From the NCBI GenBank assembly GCA_014169315.1, contig AP022133.1, positions 3,038,001 through 3,102,000 on the forward strand: a stretch of DNA of 64,000 nucleotides, read 5' to 3'. The notes under the pieces are model-generated. The model did no database searches. It was not told the DNA's origin and saw nothing but the letters and a program-made list of their open reading frames with translations. Source of the stretch: Enterobacter cloacae. GTDB taxonomy: Bacteria > Pseudomonadota > Gammaproteobacteria > Enterobacterales > Enterobacteriaceae. Shown here one piece after another: positions 19,235-29,930 of this stretch (within the stretch, counting starts at the first letter, position 1; each line of letters opens with the position of its first letter). Position numbers and translations under genes: made by a program.

Positions 19235-19373
19235 ATGGTGAATAAATTTGTGCGCTGTACCACAAATCTGACCAGAAAGAATTGTCTCGATGTGCACAGA
19301 TAATTAGTCTCGTCACGTTTGGCATTTTTATAACGATATTTATCGTTAAGGACTTCAAGGGAAAATAAACAAA

Positions 19374-19943
19374 ATGGTCAAATCTCAACCGATTTTGAGA
19401 TATATCTTACGGGGAATCCCGGCGATAGCAGTTGCGGTACTGTTATCTGCATGTAGTACATCGAACACCGCAAAGAATATGCATCCTGAGACGCGTGTTG
19501 TGGGAATGGAAGATTCCTCTTCACTGCAAGCTTCTCAGGATGAATTTGAGAATATGGTACGTAATCTGGACGTGAAGTCCCGCATTATGGACCAGTATGC
19601 TGACTGGAAAGGCGTGCGTTATCGTCTGGGCGGCAGCACGAAAACAGGTATCGATTGTTCCGGTTTTGTACAGCGTACTTTCCGTGAGCAATTTGGGTTA
19701 GATCTTCCGCGTTCAACTTATGAACAGCAGGAGATGGGCAAGTCGATTTCACGTACCAAACTGCGCACAGGTGATTTAGTCCTGTTCAACGCGGGTTCTA
19801 CAGGTCGGCATGTTGGCATCTACATTGGTAACGACCAGTTCGTGCATGCCTCCACCAGCAGCGGTGTGACCATTTCCAGCATGAACGAACCTTACTGGAA
19901 GAAACGCTACAACGAAGCTCGTCGCGTACTGACTCGCAGTTAA
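19374..19943 (+). CDS. mepS: Murein DD-endopeptidase MepS (Spr), lipoprotein
   Basis: Outer-membrane lipoprotein that cuts the mDAP-D-Ala cross-links of peptidoglycan, allowing insertion of new strands; its level is set by NlpI-Prc degradation. 189 residues. The lipobox LLSAC gives a lipidated Cys27, and the following serine (not Asp) predicts outer-membrane sorting. The NlpC/P60 domain carries catalytic Cys95 (GIDCSGFVQ), His146 (GRHVGIY) and third polar residue His158 (FVHAS). Ends before a T-rich terminator. In E. coli it is immediately upstream of rtn, as here. Confidence 0.95.
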   Translation: MVKSQPILRYILRGIPAIAVAVLLSACSTSNTAKNMHPETRVVGMEDSSSLQASQDEFENMVRNLDVKSRIMDQYADWKGVRYRLGGSTKTGIDCSGFVQRTFREQFGLDLPRSTYEQQEMGKSISRTKLRTGDLVLFNAGSTGRHVGIYIGNDQFVHASTSSGVTISSMNEPYWKKRYNEARRVLTRS

Positions 19944-19985
19944 GATCGCAATTGTATCGCTGGTTATTCCCTTGGCTGGCGATAT

Positions 19986-20022
19986 GATAAAAAAAAGCAC
20001 TGCTTCGGCGGTGTTTTTTTTT
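19986..20022 (+). terminator. Terminator of mepS
   Basis: Hairpin AGCACTGC-TTCG-GCGGTGT (UUCG-type tetraloop with one G-T pair), flanked by A and T runs of eight or more. Confidence 0.85.
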
Positions 20023-20071
20023 GCCCGTTACACTGAACACATTCAGCGGCAATTCAGGAACCACGACCTCT

Positions 20072-21628
20072 ATGTTCACCCGCTACTTCTCCAGCAATCG
20101 CAAGATACTGATCCTCAGTATTATTACAGGTCTGTTCATTGCCCTGCTCCTGGGCTCATTGCAGTTTTTCTGGAGTTACCACAAGCGGGAAGTCAGGTTA
20201 AATACCTTGATGACGGATTTGAGCGTTTACATGGAGTCGTATTTCGATGATTTGAAAACATCGATCGATACCCTCCAGCCGCTCACGCTCAGCACGTGCC
20301 ACGACGTCAGTGCCGAACTCACCTCACGCGCAGCCTTTAGTCTCAATGTCCGTGCCTTTTTACTGGTCAGAGACAAAAATGCATTCTGTTCTTCAGCAAC
20401 GGGGGCGATGAACGTTCCGATGGAGGAGCTCATCCCCGAGCTTCACATCAACAAGCAGGTTGATATGGTGCTGCTGCAGGGTACGCCAATGCTGCCCAAT
20501 AAACCGGCTATTGCCATCTGGTATCGCAACCCTCTGGTCAAAGACGGTGGTGTGTTTACCTCGATAAATCTTAATCTGACGCCATACCTGCTTTATACCG
20601 AGCGACAGGATGATTTTGCGGGCATTGCCATCATCATTGACGACCATGCGTTATCAACGATGTCCAGTGCGCTGGTCAATGTCCGCGATTTGCCTGTGAT
20701 GTCCGCCCGTACCGCCACGCTGAAAGACGTTCCCCTTACGCTTAAACTGTATGCAAAAGCATGGACGAGCGAAGAGATGCTGTACGCGCTGTTCTTCGGG
20801 CTGGTATGTGGTATCGCGGCCGGGTCGCTCAATTTCTATATCCTCAGCACGCGCCTGAACCCGGGCAAAGAGATTTTAAGCGCCATTAAACGCGGCCAGT
20901 TCTATGTGGTCTATCAGCCTGTGGTGGACGCAAAAGAGCTCAAAATGCGCGGCGTCGAGGTATTGATGCGCTGGAAACACCCCACTATGGGTGAAATCCC
21001 ACCTGACGCCTTTATCAATTTTGCCGAAGCACAGAAGTTGATTGTCCCACTGACGCTGCATCTTTTTGACCTCATCATCCGCGATGCCCCCATATTGCAG
21101 AGCGTGTTACCGCAGGGTGCAAAACTGGGTATTAACATTGCGCCGGGGCACCTGCATGCAGAAAGCTTCAAAGAAGATATGCGCACCTTTAATGCCCTGC
21201 TGCCGCCGGATCATTTCCAGACTGTGCTGGAAATCACCGAGCGCGATATGCTGAAACATCGGGAAGCCAACACGCTGTTCGAGTGGCTGCACAACGAAGG
21301 GTTTGAGATTGCGATCGATGATTTTGGTACTGGCCACAGTGCGCTGATTTACCTTGAACACTTCACAATGGATTACATCAAAATCGACCGGGGTTTTGTC
21401 AACACGATTGGTATGGAAACCGTCACATCACCGGTGCTTGATGCTGTGCTGATGCTGGCAAGACGCCTGAATATGTTGACCGTCGCGGAAGGCGTGGAAA
21501 CACCTGAACAGGCGACCTGGCTGCGTGAACATGGCGTTAACTTCCTGCAGGGTTACTGGATTAGCCGCCCGATGCCGCTGGAACAGTTCAGAAAATGGCA
21601 GCCAGATTTACCGCCAGCCAGTGAATAA
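20072..21628 (+). CDS. pdeN: Cyclic-di-GMP phosphodiesterase PdeN (Rtn), CSS-EAL
   Basis: Membrane-bound c-di-GMP phosphodiesterase. With start ATG 20072 (MFTRYFSSNRK) it has 518 residues, as in E. coli. An N-terminal helix (about 12-35) and a second helix (about 235-255) flank a periplasmic CSS domain with LSTCHDVS and the AFCSSATG motif; redox state of these cysteines controls DsbA/DegP-dependent processing in this family. The C-terminal EAL domain shows EVLMRW (E-V-L variant of the EAL motif), NIAPGHLH, EITERDM and DDFGTGHS, all needed for metal and substrate binding. An earlier in-frame start at 20021 overlaps the terminator of mepS and is rejected. Confidence 0.92.
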   Translation: MFTRYFSSNRKILILSIITGLFIALLLGSLQFFWSYHKREVRLNTLMTDLSVYMESYFDDLKTSIDTLQPLTLSTCHDVSAELTSRAAFSLNVRAFLLVRDKNAFCSSATGAMNVPMEELIPELHINKQVDMVLLQGTPMLPNKPAIAIWYRNPLVKDGGVFTSINLNLTPYLLYTERQDDFAGIAIIIDDHALSTMSSALVNVRDLPVMSARTATLKDVPLTLKLYAKAWTSEEMLYALFFGLVCGIAAGSLNFYILSTRLNPGKEILSAIKRGQFYVVYQPVVDAKELKMRGVEVLMRWKHPTMGEIPPDAFINFAEAQKLIVPLTLHLFDLIIRDAPILQSVLPQGAKLGINIAPGHLHAESFKEDMRTFNALLPPDHFQTVLEITERDMLKHREANTLFEWLHNEGFEIAIDDFGTGHSALIYLEHFTMDYIKIDRGFVNTIGMETVTSPVLDAVLMLARRLNMLTVAEGVETPEQATWLREHGVNFLQGYWISRPMPLEQFRKWQPDLPPASE

Positions 21629-21703
21629 TTTCACAATGACGGCAGCGTCACTTATTATTCAGCATAACTGAGCACGCCAGTAAAAAGAGGGAGCCGTCGC
21701 GAG

Positions 21704-23509
21704 ATGCTTATGCGCTTCATGTTGCTGCTGTTGGCATTAACGAGCCTGTCCAGCCAGGCGCAAACCATCAAAGAAAACTATGCGTTTTCCGTGATTGGTG
21801 AGCCGAAGTACGAGATTAACTTTTCGCATTTCGATTACGTTAACCCGGCCGCCCCCAAAGGCGGGAATGTAACACTCTCTGCCACGGGGACGTTCGACAA
21901 TTTTAACCGTTTCGCCCTGCGTGGCGTGGCCGCTGCACGGACAGAATCCCTTTACGACACGCTCTTTGTTACCTCTGACGATGAACCCGGTAGTTACTAC
22001 CCGCTGGTGGCCGATAACGTTCGTTACGCGGATAATTTTGCCTGGGCTGAAGTCTCGATTAACCCCCGGGCGCGTTTCCATGACGGTACACCGGTTAGCG
22101 CCCGCGATGTGGCCTTCACCTTCCATAAATTTATGACAGAAGGTGTTCCTCAGTTCCGCCTGGTGTACAAAGGCGCAACGGTCAAGGCCATCGCCCCACT
22201 CACCGTACGTATCGAACTGAGCGAGCCGAATAAAGAGAACATGCTCAGCCTGTTCTCGCTGCCCGTCATGCCGGAATCGTTCTGGAAAGATCACAAGCTT
22301 AGTGACCCTCTCTCCACGCCGCCACTGGCGGGAGGCCCCTACCGTATTACCGACTGGCGTATGGGGCAATATGTGGTCTATTCCCGTGTCAAAAACTACT
22401 GGGCGGCAAACCTGCCGGTAAACCGGGGCCGCTGGAACTTCGACACCCTTCGCTACGATTACTATCTCGACGACAACGTGGCATTTGAGGCGTTTAAAGC
22501 CGGAGCCTTCGATCTACGCCAGGAGAGCAGTGCCAAAAACTGGGCAACACGTTATATCGGGAAAAACTTCGCAAAAGGTTACATCGTCAAAGACGAGCAC
22601 AAAAATGAGTCCGCTCAGGATACGCGCTGGCTGGCGTTTAATATTCAGCGCCCGGTGTTTACCGACCGTCGGGTTCGGGAAGCTATTTCTCTGGCGTTTG
22701 ACTTCGAATGGATGAACAAGGCGCTGTTTTACGGAGCCTACAGCCGTGCCAACAGTTATTTCCAGAATACCGAATATGCCGCACGGGATTACCCAAAGGC
22801 TGACGAGCTGGTCCTGCTGGCCCCGCTAAAAGCTGAACTGCCGCCAGAGGTGTTCACCACGGTGTTTCAGCCCCCGGTGTCGAACGGAGACGGTTACGAC
22901 CGCGATAACCTGCTAAAGGCCAGCAAGCTACTGGATGACGCGGGCTGGCCGTTGAAAAACCAGAAACGCGTGAATGTACAAACGGGTAAACCTCTGAGTT
23001 TTGAGCTGCTGCTCTCGTCCGGCGGTAACGATCAGTGGGTGCTGCCGTTTAAGCATAATCTTGAGCGCCTGGGGATCACCATGAATATTCGCCAGGTAGA
23101 TAATGCGCAAATCACCAACCGCATGCGCAGCCGCGATTACGACATGATGCAGCGCCTGTGGCCCGCGCAGCCGTGGCCAAGCTCTGACCTGCAAATTTCC
23201 TGGGCATCCCGTTATATCGACTCCTCCTACAATGCGCCTGGCGTCAAAAGCCCGGCGGTTGATGCACTGATTGCGAAAATCGTGGCAGCGCAGGGTGATA
23301 AAGACAAACTCCTGCCTCTGGGGCGCGCCCTCGACCGGGTCTTAACCTGGAATTACTACATGCTGCCCATGTGGTATATGGGCGAAGACCGTGTTGCCCA
23401 CTGGAACAAGTTCTCTCAGCCCTCCATCCGCCCTATCTATTCGCTGGGCTTTGACACCTGGTGGTATGACGTCAACAAAGCCGCCACACTCCCCGCTGAG
23501 CGACGCTAA
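21704..23509 (+). CDS. yejA: ABC transporter substrate-binding protein YejA
   Basis: Periplasmic solute-binding protein (family 5, DppA/OppA-like) for a YejABEF importer. The substrate family is oligopeptides; E. coli YejABEF imports microcin C and peptide-like compounds. 601 residues. The short signal peptide ends at SSQAQ (about 19). The core has the SBP_bac_5 pattern TLYDTLF..., INPRARFHDGTPVSARDVAFTF and the LSDPLSTPPLAGGPYRI stretch. The gene starts a four-gene operon with yejB nine bases after its stop. Confidence 0.95.
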   Translation: MLMRFMLLLLALTSLSSQAQTIKENYAFSVIGEPKYEINFSHFDYVNPAAPKGGNVTLSATGTFDNFNRFALRGVAAARTESLYDTLFVTSDDEPGSYYPLVADNVRYADNFAWAEVSINPRARFHDGTPVSARDVAFTFHKFMTEGVPQFRLVYKGATVKAIAPLTVRIELSEPNKENMLSLFSLPVMPESFWKDHKLSDPLSTPPLAGGPYRITDWRMGQYVVYSRVKNYWAANLPVNRGRWNFDTLRYDYYLDDNVAFEAFKAGAFDLRQESSAKNWATRYIGKNFAKGYIVKDEHKNESAQDTRWLAFNIQRPVFTDRRVREAISLAFDFEWMNKALFYGAYSRANSYFQNTEYAARDYPKADELVLLAPLKAELPPEVFTTVFQPPVSNGDGYDRDNLLKASKLLDDAGWPLKNQKRVNVQTGKPLSFELLLSSGGNDQWVLPFKHNLERLGITMNIRQVDNAQITNRMRSRDYDMMQRLWPAQPWPSSDLQISWASRYIDSSYNAPGVKSPAVDALIAKIVAAQGDKDKLLPLGRALDRVLTWNYYMLPMWYMGEDRVAHWNKFSQPSIRPIYSLGFDTWWYDVNKAATLPAERR

Positions 23510-23518
23510 GGAATCATC

Positions 23519-24613
23519 ATGGGTGCTTATCTGATCCGCCGCCTGCTACTGGTTATCCCGACCCTGTGGGCGATTATCACGATTAACTTTTTTATCGTGC
23601 AAATCGCTCCCGGTGGCCCGGTCGATCAGGCCATCGCGGCCATTGAATTTGGCAACGGCGGCGGTATGCCAGGCGGTGGTGGCGAAGGGATGGGAGCGAG
23701 CCACGCCAGAACCGGCGTCAGTAATATCAGCGAAAGTCATTATCGGGGCGGACGCGGGCTGGATCCGGAAGTGATCGCCGAGATCACCCATCGCTATGGC
23801 TTTGATAAACCAATTCACGAGCGTTATTTCAACATGCTCTGGAATTACATCCGTTTTGATTTTGGCGACAGTCTGTTCCGCAGTGCATCAGTCTTAACGT
23901 TGATCAAGCAAAGCCTGCCCGTATCCGTCACGCTGGGATTGTGGGGTACGCTGATTATCTACCTGGTCTCCATTCCACTGGGTATCCGTAAAGCGGTTTA
24001 CAACGGCAGCCGCTTTGATATCTGGAGCAGTACGTTCATCATCATCGGTTATGCCATCCCGGCCTTCCTGTTTGCCGTCCTGCTGATTGTCTTTTTTGCC
24101 GGTGGCAGCTATTTCGATATCTTCCCACTGCGGGGATTAGTGTCGGCGGATTTCAGCACCCTGCCGTGGTACAAAAAAATCACCGACTATTTCTGGCATA
24201 TCACGCTGCCGGTTCTTGCAACGGTCATTGGGGGATTCGCGGCCCTGACCATGTTGACCAAAAACGCCTTTCTCGATGAAATTCGCAAACAATACGTTGT
24301 CACCGCGCGCGCGAAGGGGGTCGGTGAAAAGCAGATTATGTGGAAGCACGTTTTCCGCAACGCCATGCTGCTGGTGATTGCCGGATTCCCGGCCACGTTC
24401 ATCAGTATGTTTTTTACCGGCTCGCTGCTGATAGAGGTGATGTTCTCGCTGAACGGGTTGGGATTGTTGGGTTATGAGGCCACCGTGTCACGTGATTATC
24501 CGGTGATGTTTGGCACACTCTATATTTTCACCCTGATTGGCCTGCTGCTGAATATCATCAGTGATATCAGCTATACGCTGGTCGATCCCCGAATCGATTT
24601 TGAGGGCCGCTGA
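23519..24613 (+). CDS. yejB: ABC transporter permease YejB
   Basis: Inner-membrane permease of the YejABEF peptide (microcin C) importer, 364 residues with about six transmembrane segments. The N-terminal OppB-type segment [20 protein letters not shown] is followed by a long Gly-rich loop (about residues 43-80, [12 protein letters not shown]) typical of YejB. The EAA loop [29 protein letters not shown] (about 258-285) is the ATPase docking motif. Its stop overlaps the yejE start (TGATG), so the two are translationally coupled. Confidence 0.95.
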   Translation: MGAYLIRRLLLVIPTLWAIITINFFIVQIAPGGPVDQAIAAIEFGNGGGMPGGGGEGMGASHARTGVSNISESHYRGGRGLDPEVIAEITHRYGFDKPIHERYFNMLWNYIRFDFGDSLFRSASVLTLIKQSLPVSVTLGLWGTLIIYLVSIPLGIRKAVYNGSRFDIWSSTFIIIGYAIPAFLFAVLLIVFFAGGSYFDIFPLRGLVSADFSTLPWYKKITDYFWHITLPVLATVIGGFAALTMLTKNAFLDEIRKQYVVTARAKGVGEKQIMWKHVFRNAMLLVIAGFPATFISMFFTGSLLIEVMFSLNGLGLLGYEATVSRDYPVMFGTLYIFTLIGLLLNIISDISYTLVDPRIDFEGR

Positions 24614-25638
24614 TGCCGCGTTTAAGCCCCGTCAACCAGGCCCGCTGGGCCCGTTTTCGCCACAATCGTCGTGGCTACTGGTCGCTGTGGATCTTTGCCG
24701 TCCTGTTTGTCCTCAGCATGTGTTCTGAACTGATTGCCAACGATAAACCCCTGCTGGTGCATTTTAACGACCGCTGGTATGTCCCCGTGCTCGCCAACTA
24801 CAGTGAAAGCGACTTTGGTGGCCCTTTTGCGACACCTGCGGAGTACCAGGATCCGTGGCTTCGCAAACAGATTGAGCAACACGGCTGGGCGCTCTGGGCA
24901 CCGGTACGGTTTGGGGCAAACAGCATTAACTTTGCCACTGCCAGCCCCTTCCCTTCACCGCCCTCCACGCAAAACTGGCTGGGAACGGATGCCAACGGTG
25001 GCGATGTGCTGGCGCGCATTCTTTACGGTACGCGCATCTCCATCCTCTTTGGGCTGATGCTGACGCTTTTTTCCAGCGTGATGGGCGTCGTGGCGGGGGC
25101 CGTTCAGGGTTACTACGGCGGAAAAATTGACCTCTGGGGTCAGCGTGTCATTGAAGTGTGGTCAGGTATGCCGACGTTGTTTCTGATCATCCTGCTTTCA
25201 AGCGTGGTACAGCCGAATTTCTGGTGGCTGCTGGGGATCACCGTCCTGTTCGGCTGGATGGCGCTGGTGGGAGTCGTCCGTGCAGAATTTCTGCGTACGC
25301 GTAATTTTGACTATATTCGTGCCGCACAGGCACTTGGGGTTAGCGACCGCGGGATCATCTTCCGTCATATGCTCCCTAACGCCGTGGTCGCGACCCTGAC
25401 CTTCCTGCCCTTTATTCTGTGCAGCTCCATCACCACCCTCACCTCGCTCGATTTCCTCGGCTTCGGGTTACCGCTTGGCTCTCCATCGCTCGGCGAGCTG
25501 TTGCTGCAGGGAAAAAACAACCTGCAGGCCCCCTGGCTTGGCATCACCGCCTTTCTCTCTGTGGCTGTGCTGCTTTCGCTGCTGATCTTTATTGGCGAAG
25601 CCGTGCGCGATGCTTTTGATCCCAACAAGGCGGAATAA
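24613..25638 (+). CDS. yejE: ABC transporter permease YejE
   Basis: Second permease of the Yej importer, OppC type, 341 residues with about six transmembrane segments. A soluble N-terminal/periplasmic segment of about 100 residues precedes LGTDANGGDVLARILYGTRISI, the conserved start of the OppC fold. The EAA loop RTRNFDYIRAAQALGVSDRGIIFRHMLPNA is present. It overlaps yejB by one base, and yejF starts one base after its stop. Confidence 0.95.
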   Translation: MPRLSPVNQARWARFRHNRRGYWSLWIFAVLFVLSMCSELIANDKPLLVHFNDRWYVPVLANYSESDFGGPFATPAEYQDPWLRKQIEQHGWALWAPVRFGANSINFATASPFPSPPSTQNWLGTDANGGDVLARILYGTRISILFGLMLTLFSSVMGVVAGAVQGYYGGKIDLWGQRVIEVWSGMPTLFLIILLSSVVQPNFWWLLGITVLFGWMALVGVVRAEFLRTRNFDYIRAAQALGVSDRGIIFRHMLPNAVVATLTFLPFILCSSITTLTSLDFLGFGLPLGSPSLGELLLQGKNNLQAPWLGITAFLSVAVLLSLLIFIGEAVRDAFDPNKAE

Positions 25639-25639
25639 G

Positions 25640-27229
25640 ATGACGCAACCTCTTCTCAGTATCGATAACCTGTCGATTGCGTTTTCGAAGCAAGGTGAGA
25701 CTCGTACGGTGGTCAGCGACCTGTCTCTACAGATCAAGCCGGGCGAAACCCTGGCGCTGGTGGGTGAATCGGGTTCCGGCAAAAGTGTCTCGGCGCTTTC
25801 CGTGCTGCGCTTGCTCCCTTCTCCCCCGGTGAGCTACCCACAGGGGGATATTCTGTTTCACGGCAGCTCGCTACTGCACGCCGATGAACAGATCCTGCGC
25901 GGGATCCGTGGTAATAAAATTGCCATGATTTTCCAGGAGCCGATGGTCTCACTCAACCCGCTGCATACGCTTGAAAAACAGCTTTACGAAGTGCTCTCCC
26001 TGCACCGTGGCATGCGTAAAGAAGCGGCGCGTGGCGAAATCCTCGATTGTCTTGAACGCACTGGCATTCGCAATGCGGCCAAACGGCTGAATGATTTCCC
26101 TCATCAGCTTTCCGGAGGTGAACGCCAGCGCGTGATGATTGCAATGGCTCTGCTCACACGTCCTGAACTGTTGATTGCCGATGAGCCAACAACAGCACTG
26201 GACGTCACGGTACAGGCGCAGATCCTGCAGCTGCTGCGGGAATTGCGTAACGAGCTCAACATGAGTTTGCTGTTTATCACCCACAACCTGAGCATCGTGA
26301 AAAAGCTGGCGGACAGCGTCGCCGTGATGCAAAACGGGCGCTGCGTAGAGCAAAATGCGGCAACCCGGCTACTGAATGCGCCTCAGCACCCGTATACGCG
26401 GCGTTTGCTCGATAGCGAACCCTCAGGTGACCCGGTTCCCCTGAACGCTGACAGTACGCCGTTGCTGCGCGTTGAGGGGCTGAGCGTCTCGTTCCCCATA
26501 CGCAAAGGTATTTTGCGACGCGTTGTCGACCAGAACCCGGTGCTGAAAAACATCCGCTTTTCCCTGCGTCCGGGAGAATCGCTCGGGCTGGTTGGCGAGT
26601 CCGGCTCAGGTAAAAGCACCACTGGCCTGGCGCTGCTGCGCTTAATCGCCTCGCAGGGTGAAATCCTCTTTGACGGCATGCCGCTGCACAGCTGGAATCG
26701 CCGCCAGATGCTGCCTGTACGCCCGCGCATGCAGGTTGTTTTTCAGGATCCCAACTCTTCACTCAACCCACGGTTGAGCATTTTGCAGATTGTCGAAGAG
26801 GGTTTACGCGTCCACCAGCCTGGGTTGACGGCTCAGCAGCGTGAAGAAGAGGTAATGCGGGTAATGGTGGAAGTGGGATTAGATCCCGATACGCGACACC
26901 GCTACCCTGCCGAATTCTCCGGCGGACAGCGCCAGCGTATTGCTATTGCCCGGGCGCTGATCCTGAAGCCGGAGCTGATTATTCTGGATGAACCGACCTC
27001 GTCGCTGGACAGAACCGTGCAGGCGCAGATCCTGGCACTCCTGAAGGGATTACAGGAAAAGCACCGGCTGGCCTACATTTTTATCAGCCATGATTTACAG
27101 GTGGTGCGGGCGCTATGCCATCAGGTAATTGTGTTGCGACAGGGAGAAGTGGTCGAGCAGGGAGAATGCCAGCGCGTATTCGCTGCGCCGACGCAAAGCT
27201 ACACGCGCCAGCTGTTATCGACTGACTAA
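25640..27229 (+). CDS. yejF: ABC transporter ATP-binding protein YejF (two NBDs)
   Basis: Fused double ATPase of the YejABEF importer, 529 residues. The first domain has Walker [10 protein letters not shown] (about residues 39-47), signature LSGGERQR and Walker [13 protein letters not shown]. The second domain has [19 protein letters not shown] and [11 protein letters not shown]. The start at ATG 25640 ([15 protein letters not shown]) is one base after yejE; a longer in-frame reading would lie within yejE. Confidence 0.95.
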   Translation: MTQPLLSIDNLSIAFSKQGETRTVVSDLSLQIKPGETLALVGESGSGKSVSALSVLRLLPSPPVSYPQGDILFHGSSLLHADEQILRGIRGNKIAMIFQEPMVSLNPLHTLEKQLYEVLSLHRGMRKEAARGEILDCLERTGIRNAAKRLNDFPHQLSGGERQRVMIAMALLTRPELLIADEPTTALDVTVQAQILQLLRELRNELNMSLLFITHNLSIVKKLADSVAVMQNGRCVEQNAATRLLNAPQHPYTRRLLDSEPSGDPVPLNADSTPLLRVEGLSVSFPIRKGILRRVVDQNPVLKNIRFSLRPGESLGLVGESGSGKSTTGLALLRLIASQGEILFDGMPLHSWNRRQMLPVRPRMQVVFQDPNSSLNPRLSILQIVEEGLRVHQPGLTAQQREEEVMRVMVEVGLDPDTRHRYPAEFSGGQRQRIAIARALILKPELIILDEPTSSLDRTVQAQILALLKGLQEKHRLAYIFISHDLQVVRALCHQVIVLRQGEVVEQGECQRVFAAPTQSYTRQLLSTD

Positions 27230-27232
27230 CAC

Positions 27233-27577
27233 TCAGAACGGGTACTGGCCGGAGAAAGGCTCCGCAATTGCCACACCAAAATTTTTCAGACGGCAGGTGG
27301 CAGCAAACTCATCCTGACTTTTCACAAACAGGCACGGCTCACCTTCACACTCCAGCACGGAGCTGTCCACTTCAATATCAGTCAGTGCCTGGCTAAGGCG
27401 TTCCATAACCGGCCAGGCGTCTTCATCACTCGGGCTAAGCAGCTTGAGTGCAACCAGACAATTCTCACCACCTGCGCCGTTTTGCGGAATCGGTTCAACT
27501 TTCGAACCTGCAAAACCCGTCGACCAGCGATAGCTCTGGGGCAAGCGATGGACAATGGAGAGTTGTATTGTATTCAC
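27233..27577 (-). CDS. yejG: YejG family protein
   Basis: 114-residue soluble protein beginning [18 protein letters not shown], ending EPFSGQYPF, the full length of the YejG family. Its function is not established; a link to low-level aminoglycoside tolerance has been reported for E. coli. It has no signal peptide or membrane segment. It converges on yejF, with three bases between the stop codons. Confidence 0.85.
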   Translation of the reverse strand: MNTIQLSIVHRLPQSYRWSTGFAGSKVEPIPQNGAGGENCLVALKLLSPSDEDAWPVMERLSQALTDIEVDSSVLECEGEPCLFVKSQDEFAATCRLKNFGVAIAEPFSGQYPF

Positions 27578-27824
27578 GTTCGTTCCCCGGAAGCAAAATT
27601 TACTTCACAATTTATTTACATTTATAGTAACACATGATTGCAAACCTGCACTAATTAGCGGTTTTTATAGGCGTTACAGGTTCGCGTCGGCGCTATATGT
27701 ACCCGTTTCTGCGATCTAACTCAACCTTTTTAAATACAATGATGTGACTTTTTACACAAATAGATTTTACATAAAAGAAACAAACACAGGGTAAACGAAC
27801 GAAGGTTTGGTTGACATGCATCAA

Positions 27825-27847
27825 CAAAAAGGCCCTATTCGGGCCTG
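27825..27847 (-). terminator. Terminator of bcr
   Basis: Hairpin GGCCCGAATAGGGCC on the minus strand followed by a T run, nine bases beyond the bcr stop. The rest of the yejG-bcr gap (27578-27824) holds no gene that I can support. Confidence 0.8.
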
Positions 27848-27856
27848 ATGTGCGCC

Positions 27857-29053
27857 TTAATTAGCCGCTTTATGTGGCCTGCTGGCATAGAGGTAGAAGA
27901 GAACAGAGCTGGTTGCACAGAATGCAATCGCCCACAGCATCGGCCAGGCCGTGTTAAACGTCGCCATTGAGAGCAGCGCGCCCACAACAGCACCAATCCC
28001 GAAGCGGAATGTCCCTGCCAGCGAAGACGCCGTGCCTGCCATATGTGGAAACTCGTCGAGGATCACCGCCATTGCGTTGGAAGAGACCATCGAAACGCAG
28101 CCGACAAAGGCCGCAACGCCCACCACCAGCGCCCAGAAGCCCACGCCCAGGAACGCACTCAGCACCAGCCAGATAGCCATCACAAACTGGATCCACAGCC
28201 CGGCGCGGAACATGTTGATCGCACCGACCCGCCGGACAAAACGGCTGTTAATGGTGGTCATCACAAACAGGAACACGATATTCAGCGCGAAGTAATAACC
28301 AAAGTGCTGCGGTGAAACGTGGTTCAGCTCAATGTACACAAACGGCCCGGCGCTCAGGAAAGAGAACATCCCGGCAAAGCTGAAGCCGCTTGCCAGCATG
28401 TAGCTCAGCACGCGCTTATGGCGAAACAGTGACGCAAAGTTGCCAAGCGTGGTGCGGATATGGAATTTCTGCCGGCGCTCGACGGGCAGTGTTTCATCAA
28501 TAAAGAAGAAAATCATCGCCGATGCCAGCAGCGCCGCAAGCGCCAGGATCCAGAAAATCGCATGCCAGCTGAACCACACCAGCACTGCACCACCGGCCAT
28601 CGGGGCCACCAGCGGTGCAATGGTGGTCACCAGCATGACGAACGACATCATGCGGGAGAACTCTTCTTTCGGGTAAATATCGCGCATCAGGGCATTAATG
28701 ACCACACTTGCCGCTGCCGCCGCCAGACCGTGGAAAAAGCGCATAACGATCAGATGATCGATGGTCTGAGCCAGTGCACAGGCCACCGCCGCGCCGGCAA
28801 AGATCAGTGTTCCACCCAGAATCACTGGCTTGCGCCCGAGGCTGTCCGCCATTGGGCCGTAAAGAAGCTGGCCAATGGCAAAACCGAGAATATAGGTACT
28901 GAGCGTCATCTGTGCGCTGCCCGCCGGTACGCCAAACTGTGCGGAAATCACCGGTAGCGCAGGCAGATACATGTCGATGGACAGCGGCATTAACATGGCC
29001 AGCAGACCAAGAATGAACACGATTTTGAAAGACGAATGTGGCCTGGTGGTCAC
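27857..29053 (-). CDS. bcr: Multidrug efflux MFS transporter Bcr
   Basis: Twelve-helix proton-driven DHA1 exporter that gives bicyclomycin and sulfonamide resistance and exports cysteine in E. coli. 398 residues. Motif A appears as [14 protein letters not shown] (about residues 66-79), and motif C-like [10 protein letters not shown] precedes it. The conserved membrane segment [13 protein letters not shown] in helix 1 is the DHA1 motif D1. It reads in the same direction as rsuA, 15 bases downstream of it, so they form a probable operon. Confidence 0.93.
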   Translation of the reverse strand: MTTRPHSSFKIVFILGLLAMLMPLSIDMYLPALPVISAQFGVPAGSAQMTLSTYILGFAIGQLLYGPMADSLGRKPVILGGTLIFAGAAVACALAQTIDHLIVMRFFHGLAAAAASVVINALMRDIYPKEEFSRMMSFVMLVTTIAPLVAPMAGGAVLVWFSWHAIFWILALAALLASAMIFFFIDETLPVERRQKFHIRTTLGNFASLFRHKRVLSYMLASGFSFAGMFSFLSAGPFVYIELNHVSPQHFGYYFALNIVFLFVMTTINSRFVRRVGAINMFRAGLWIQFVMAIWLVLSAFLGVGFWALVVGVAAFVGCVSMVSSNAMAVILDEFPHMAGTASSLAGTFRFGIGAVVGALLSMATFNTAWPMLWAIAFCATSSVLFYLYASRPHKAAN

Positions 29054-29068
29054 AGAGTTCTCCTGAAA

Positions 29069-29776
29069 TTAATGCGAAGGCAGCCCGACGCTGCCGATCT
29101 CTTCTTCCGTCAGCGGACGGTATTCACCAGGCTCCAGTTCCGGATCGAGTTCAATCTCACCAATACGTTCACGATGCAGGCCCACAACGTGGTTCCCTAC
29201 TGCAGCAAACATACGTTTCACCTGATGGTAGCGCCCTTCGCTGATGGTCAAACGGACTTCAGTCGGGGTGATCACGTCCAGCACTGCCGGTTTAGTCAGA
29301 TCTTTTTCATTATGCAGTTGAACGCCTTTGGCGAATTGTTCAGCCGTGCCATCGGCAACCGGAGATTCCAGCGTCACCAGGTAAGTTTTTTCACAGTGAT
29401 GACGCGGAGAGGTGATACGGTGCGACCACTGGCCATCGTCGGTCATCAGCACCAGCCCGGTCGTGTCGATATCCAGACGACCCGCAGCATGCAGCTTATG
29501 CGCCACCGGCTCATCCAGGAAATAGAGGATCGTCGGGTGATCGGGATCGTCGGTCGAGCACACGTACCCTTCCGGCTTATTGAGCATGAAATAGCGTGGG
29601 CCATGCTGTTGGGTCAGCGGATTGCCGTCATACTCAACCTGGTGCTCAGGCTGAAGTTTGAAAGCGGTGTCTTTCACAATATCGCCATCCACGGTAACAC
29701 GGCTGGCGCGGATTTCACGTCCGGCAATAGCGCGGCTTACGCCGAGTTGCTGAGCGATAAACTTATCAAGTCGCAT
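29069..29776 (-). CDS. rsuA: 16S rRNA pseudouridine(516) synthase RsuA
   Basis: Modifies U516 of 16S rRNA to pseudouridine during 30S assembly. The N-terminal S4-like RNA-binding domain (residues 1-60, [22 protein letters not shown]) is followed by the synthase domain with catalytic Asp102 in [10 protein letters not shown]. 235 residues, slightly longer than E. coli RsuA at the C-terminus. Divergent from radD across 154 bases; upstream of bcr. Confidence 0.95.
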   Translation of the reverse strand: MRLDKFIAQQLGVSRAIAGREIRASRVTVDGDIVKDTAFKLQPEHQVEYDGNPLTQQHGPRYFMLNKPEGYVCSTDDPDHPTILYFLDEPVAHKLHAAGRLDIDTTGLVLMTDDGQWSHRITSPRHHCEKTYLVTLESPVADGTAEQFAKGVQLHNEKDLTKPAVLDVITPTEVRLTISEGRYHQVKRMFAAVGNHVVGLHRERIGEIELDPELEPGEYRPLTEEEIGSVGLPSH

Positions 29777-29930
29777 GAAGTCTTTTTTGCCTTACTTAAT
29801 GGTGCTGGAGTCGAACAACATGTCCGAAAAAGAAGCAGTCAGGAACGGTTCAGTATAATGGTCTGGTTGCGCCACTCAAGGGAAAAAGTTTCGTGGCATA
29901 CTATGTGCGGAATAACCAAACCGAGACACC

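Larger units (their letters stand above)
18958..19373. other. lpxT-mepS intergenic region (416 bp)
   Basis: Contains the lpxT terminator, a Fur-like box near 19222, a short palindrome at 19331-19348 and the mepS leader. Small reading frames here (for example a 22-codon frame beginning at 19234 inside the Fur-like box) lack a ribosome-binding site, and I do not call them genes. Confidence 0.5.

Noticed and set aside
19070..19303. 77-codon frame in the lpxT-mepS gap, and 22-codon frame from 19234
   Set aside because: No ribosome-binding site and no conserved features; probably leader DNA.
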